A DNA stretch of 14,552 nt. Origin: Brevundimonas vancanneytii. GTDB lineage: Bacteria; Pseudomonadota; Alphaproteobacteria; Caulobacterales; Caulobacteraceae. Both the position numbers and the translations under genes were made by a program. Position 1 is the stretch's first letter. Every line of letters begins with the position of its first letter. Shown one piece after another: positions 13,706 to 14,552 of this stretch. Under the pieces are notes generated by a model. The model worked only from the letters and a program-made list of their open reading frames with translations, was not told the origin of the DNA and searched no databases. The stretch lies in assembly GCA_945874855.1 (NCBI GenBank), contig CAMCIP010000034.1, positions 1 through 14,552 of the forward strand, given 5' to 3'.

Positions 13706-14552
13706 TCAGGCCGCGCCGTCGGCCTTCTTCTTGGCCACGTCAGAGTAGATGAGCAGCGGCTGCGCCCGGCCCTCGACGACCTCGGCGTTGACCACCACCT
13801 CCTCGACGCCTTCGAAGGTCGGCAGCTCGAACATGGTCTCCAGCAGAATGCCCTCCATGATCGAGCGCAGGCCCCGCGCGCCCGTCTTGCGGGTGATGGC
13901 CTTGCGGGCGATGCCGGACATGGCGTCGTCGGTGAAGGTCAGTTCGACATTCTCCATCTCGAACAGACGCTTGTACTGCTTGATGAGGGCGTTCTTGGGC
14001 TCGGTGAGGATCTTGACCAGGGCCTCCTCGTCCAGGTCCTCAAGCGTGGCCAGGATCGGCAGGCGGCCGATGAACTCGGGGATCAGGCCGAAGCGCATCA
14101 TGTCTTCAGGTTCGACGCCCTTGAGGATGTCGCCCGTCCGGCGCTCGTCCAGATCGCGCACCTTGGCCCCGAAGCCGATGGAGGCCGCCGCGCCACGCGC
14201 GGAGATGACCTTTTCCAGCCCGGCGAAGGCCCCGCCGACGATGAACAGGATGTTGGCGGTGTCGACCTGCAGGAACTCCTGCTGCGGGTGTTTGCGGCCG
14301 CCCTGTGGGGGCACGGAGGCGACAGTGCCCTCCATGATCTTCAGCAGGGCCTGCTGCACGCCCTCCCCGCTCACATCGCGGGTGATCGAGGGGTTGTCCG
14401 ACGTGCGTGAAATCTTGTCGATCTCGTCGATGTAGACGATGCCGCGCTGGGCCCGCTCGACGTTGTAGTCGGACGCCTGCAGCAGCTTCAGGATGATGTT
14501 CTCGACGTCCTCACCCACATAGCCGGCTTCGGTCAGCGTCGTGGCGTCGGCC
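13706..14552 (-). CDS. clpX: ClpX, ATP-binding unfoldase subunit of ClpXP protease (C-terminal part)
   Basis: ClpX is the hexameric AAA+ unfoldase that feeds substrates to ClpP. The frame is open at the right edge; 281 codons are visible from ADATTLTEAGYVGED to the stop. The pore-1 loop GYVG is at visible residues 10-13, Walker B GIVYIDEIDK at 37-46, the RKH loop (GGRKHP) around 86-88 and the ClpP-docking IGF motif at 125-127. The arginine in FIGRLP (163) and the sensor-2 GARGLRS (225-231) follow. All the expected motifs of the C-terminal two thirds are intact, and the distance from GYVG to the end equals that of known ClpX. A GTG further in at 14518 is an internal codon, not the start. The missing N-terminal part would contain the zinc-binding domain and Walker A. 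It is followed by its own terminator, then lon. Confidence 0.97.
   Translation of the reverse strand, partial: ADATTLTEAGYVGEDVENIILKLLQASDYNVERAQRGIVYIDEIDKISRTSDNPSITRDVSGEGVQQALLKIMEGTVASVPPQGGRKHPQQEFLQVDTANILFIVGGAFAGLEKVISARGAAASIGFGAKVRDLDERRTGDILKGVEPEDMMRFGLIPEFIGRLPILATLEDLDEEALVKILTEPKNALIKQYKRLFEMENVELTFTDDAMSGIARKAITRKTGARGLRSIMEGILLETMFELPTFEGVEEVVVNAEVVEGRAQPLLIYSDVAKKKADGAA

Noticed and set aside
12263..14410. Plus-strand 715-residue open frame opposite lon and clpX
   Set aside because: It is a GC-bias shadow crossing two well-conserved genes and their intergenic region, including the clpX terminator. Its translation is rich in Gly, Leu, His and Arg and resembles no protein.

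Overview
The window is GC-rich, densely coded bacterial DNA, most like an alphaproteobacterium of the Caulobacterales (Caulobacter/Brevundimonas type). The taxonomic call is an inference from a nuoA-B-C-x-D operon with separate nuoC and nuoD, neighbouring clpX and lon, GANTC sites in intergenic regions, and protein sequences that read like that order. I see no phage genes, transposases, CRISPR arrays or other signs of recent transfer; this looks like a chromosomal core region with some lineage-specific genes.

Layout. (1) 1-2506, minus strand: the start of a respiratory complex I operon, nuoA, nuoB, nuoC, an uncharacterised four-helix membrane protein, and the N-terminal 176 codons of nuoD. 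All are linked by overlapping start and stop codons. (2) 2507-2702: a divergent control region with a good promoter candidate for nuo and a Fur-box-like element. (3) 2703-4283, plus strand: an AbgT-family transporter with the family's key transport residues at conserved spacing. (4) 4301-4470: promoter, tRNA-Asp(GUC), and a perfect hairpin that starts inside the tRNA 3' end. (5) 4520-7472, minus strand: a four-gene cluster reading SPFH/Band 7 membrane protein, small ribbon-helix-helix DNA-binding protein, GT4 glycosyltransferase, secreted histidine phosphatase; a perfect palindrome sits just upstream of the SPFH gene. (6) 7651-10827, plus strand: a 1058-residue autotransporter with 26-residue passenger repeats and two acidic calcium-loop-like insertions. 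(7) 10848-10972: a terminator shared by converging units, and tRNA-Val(UAC) on the minus strand. (8) 11036-14552, minus strand: lon with a heat-shock-like promoter, and the C-terminal 281 codons of clpX ending in a strong intrinsic terminator.

The genes fall into three themes: respiration (complex I), cell-envelope biology (autotransporter, SPFH protein, glycosyltransferase, periplasmic phosphatase, AbgT transporter) and ATP-dependent protein quality control (ClpX, Lon). The least explained parts are the membrane protein inside the nuo operon and the SPFH/RHH cluster with its candidate operator.

No gene-free stretch exceeds 300 bases. The longest, between lon and clpX (13433-13705, 273 bp), holds the clpX terminator and the lon promoter. 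Functions were assigned by reading translations and motifs by eye; no database search was run.
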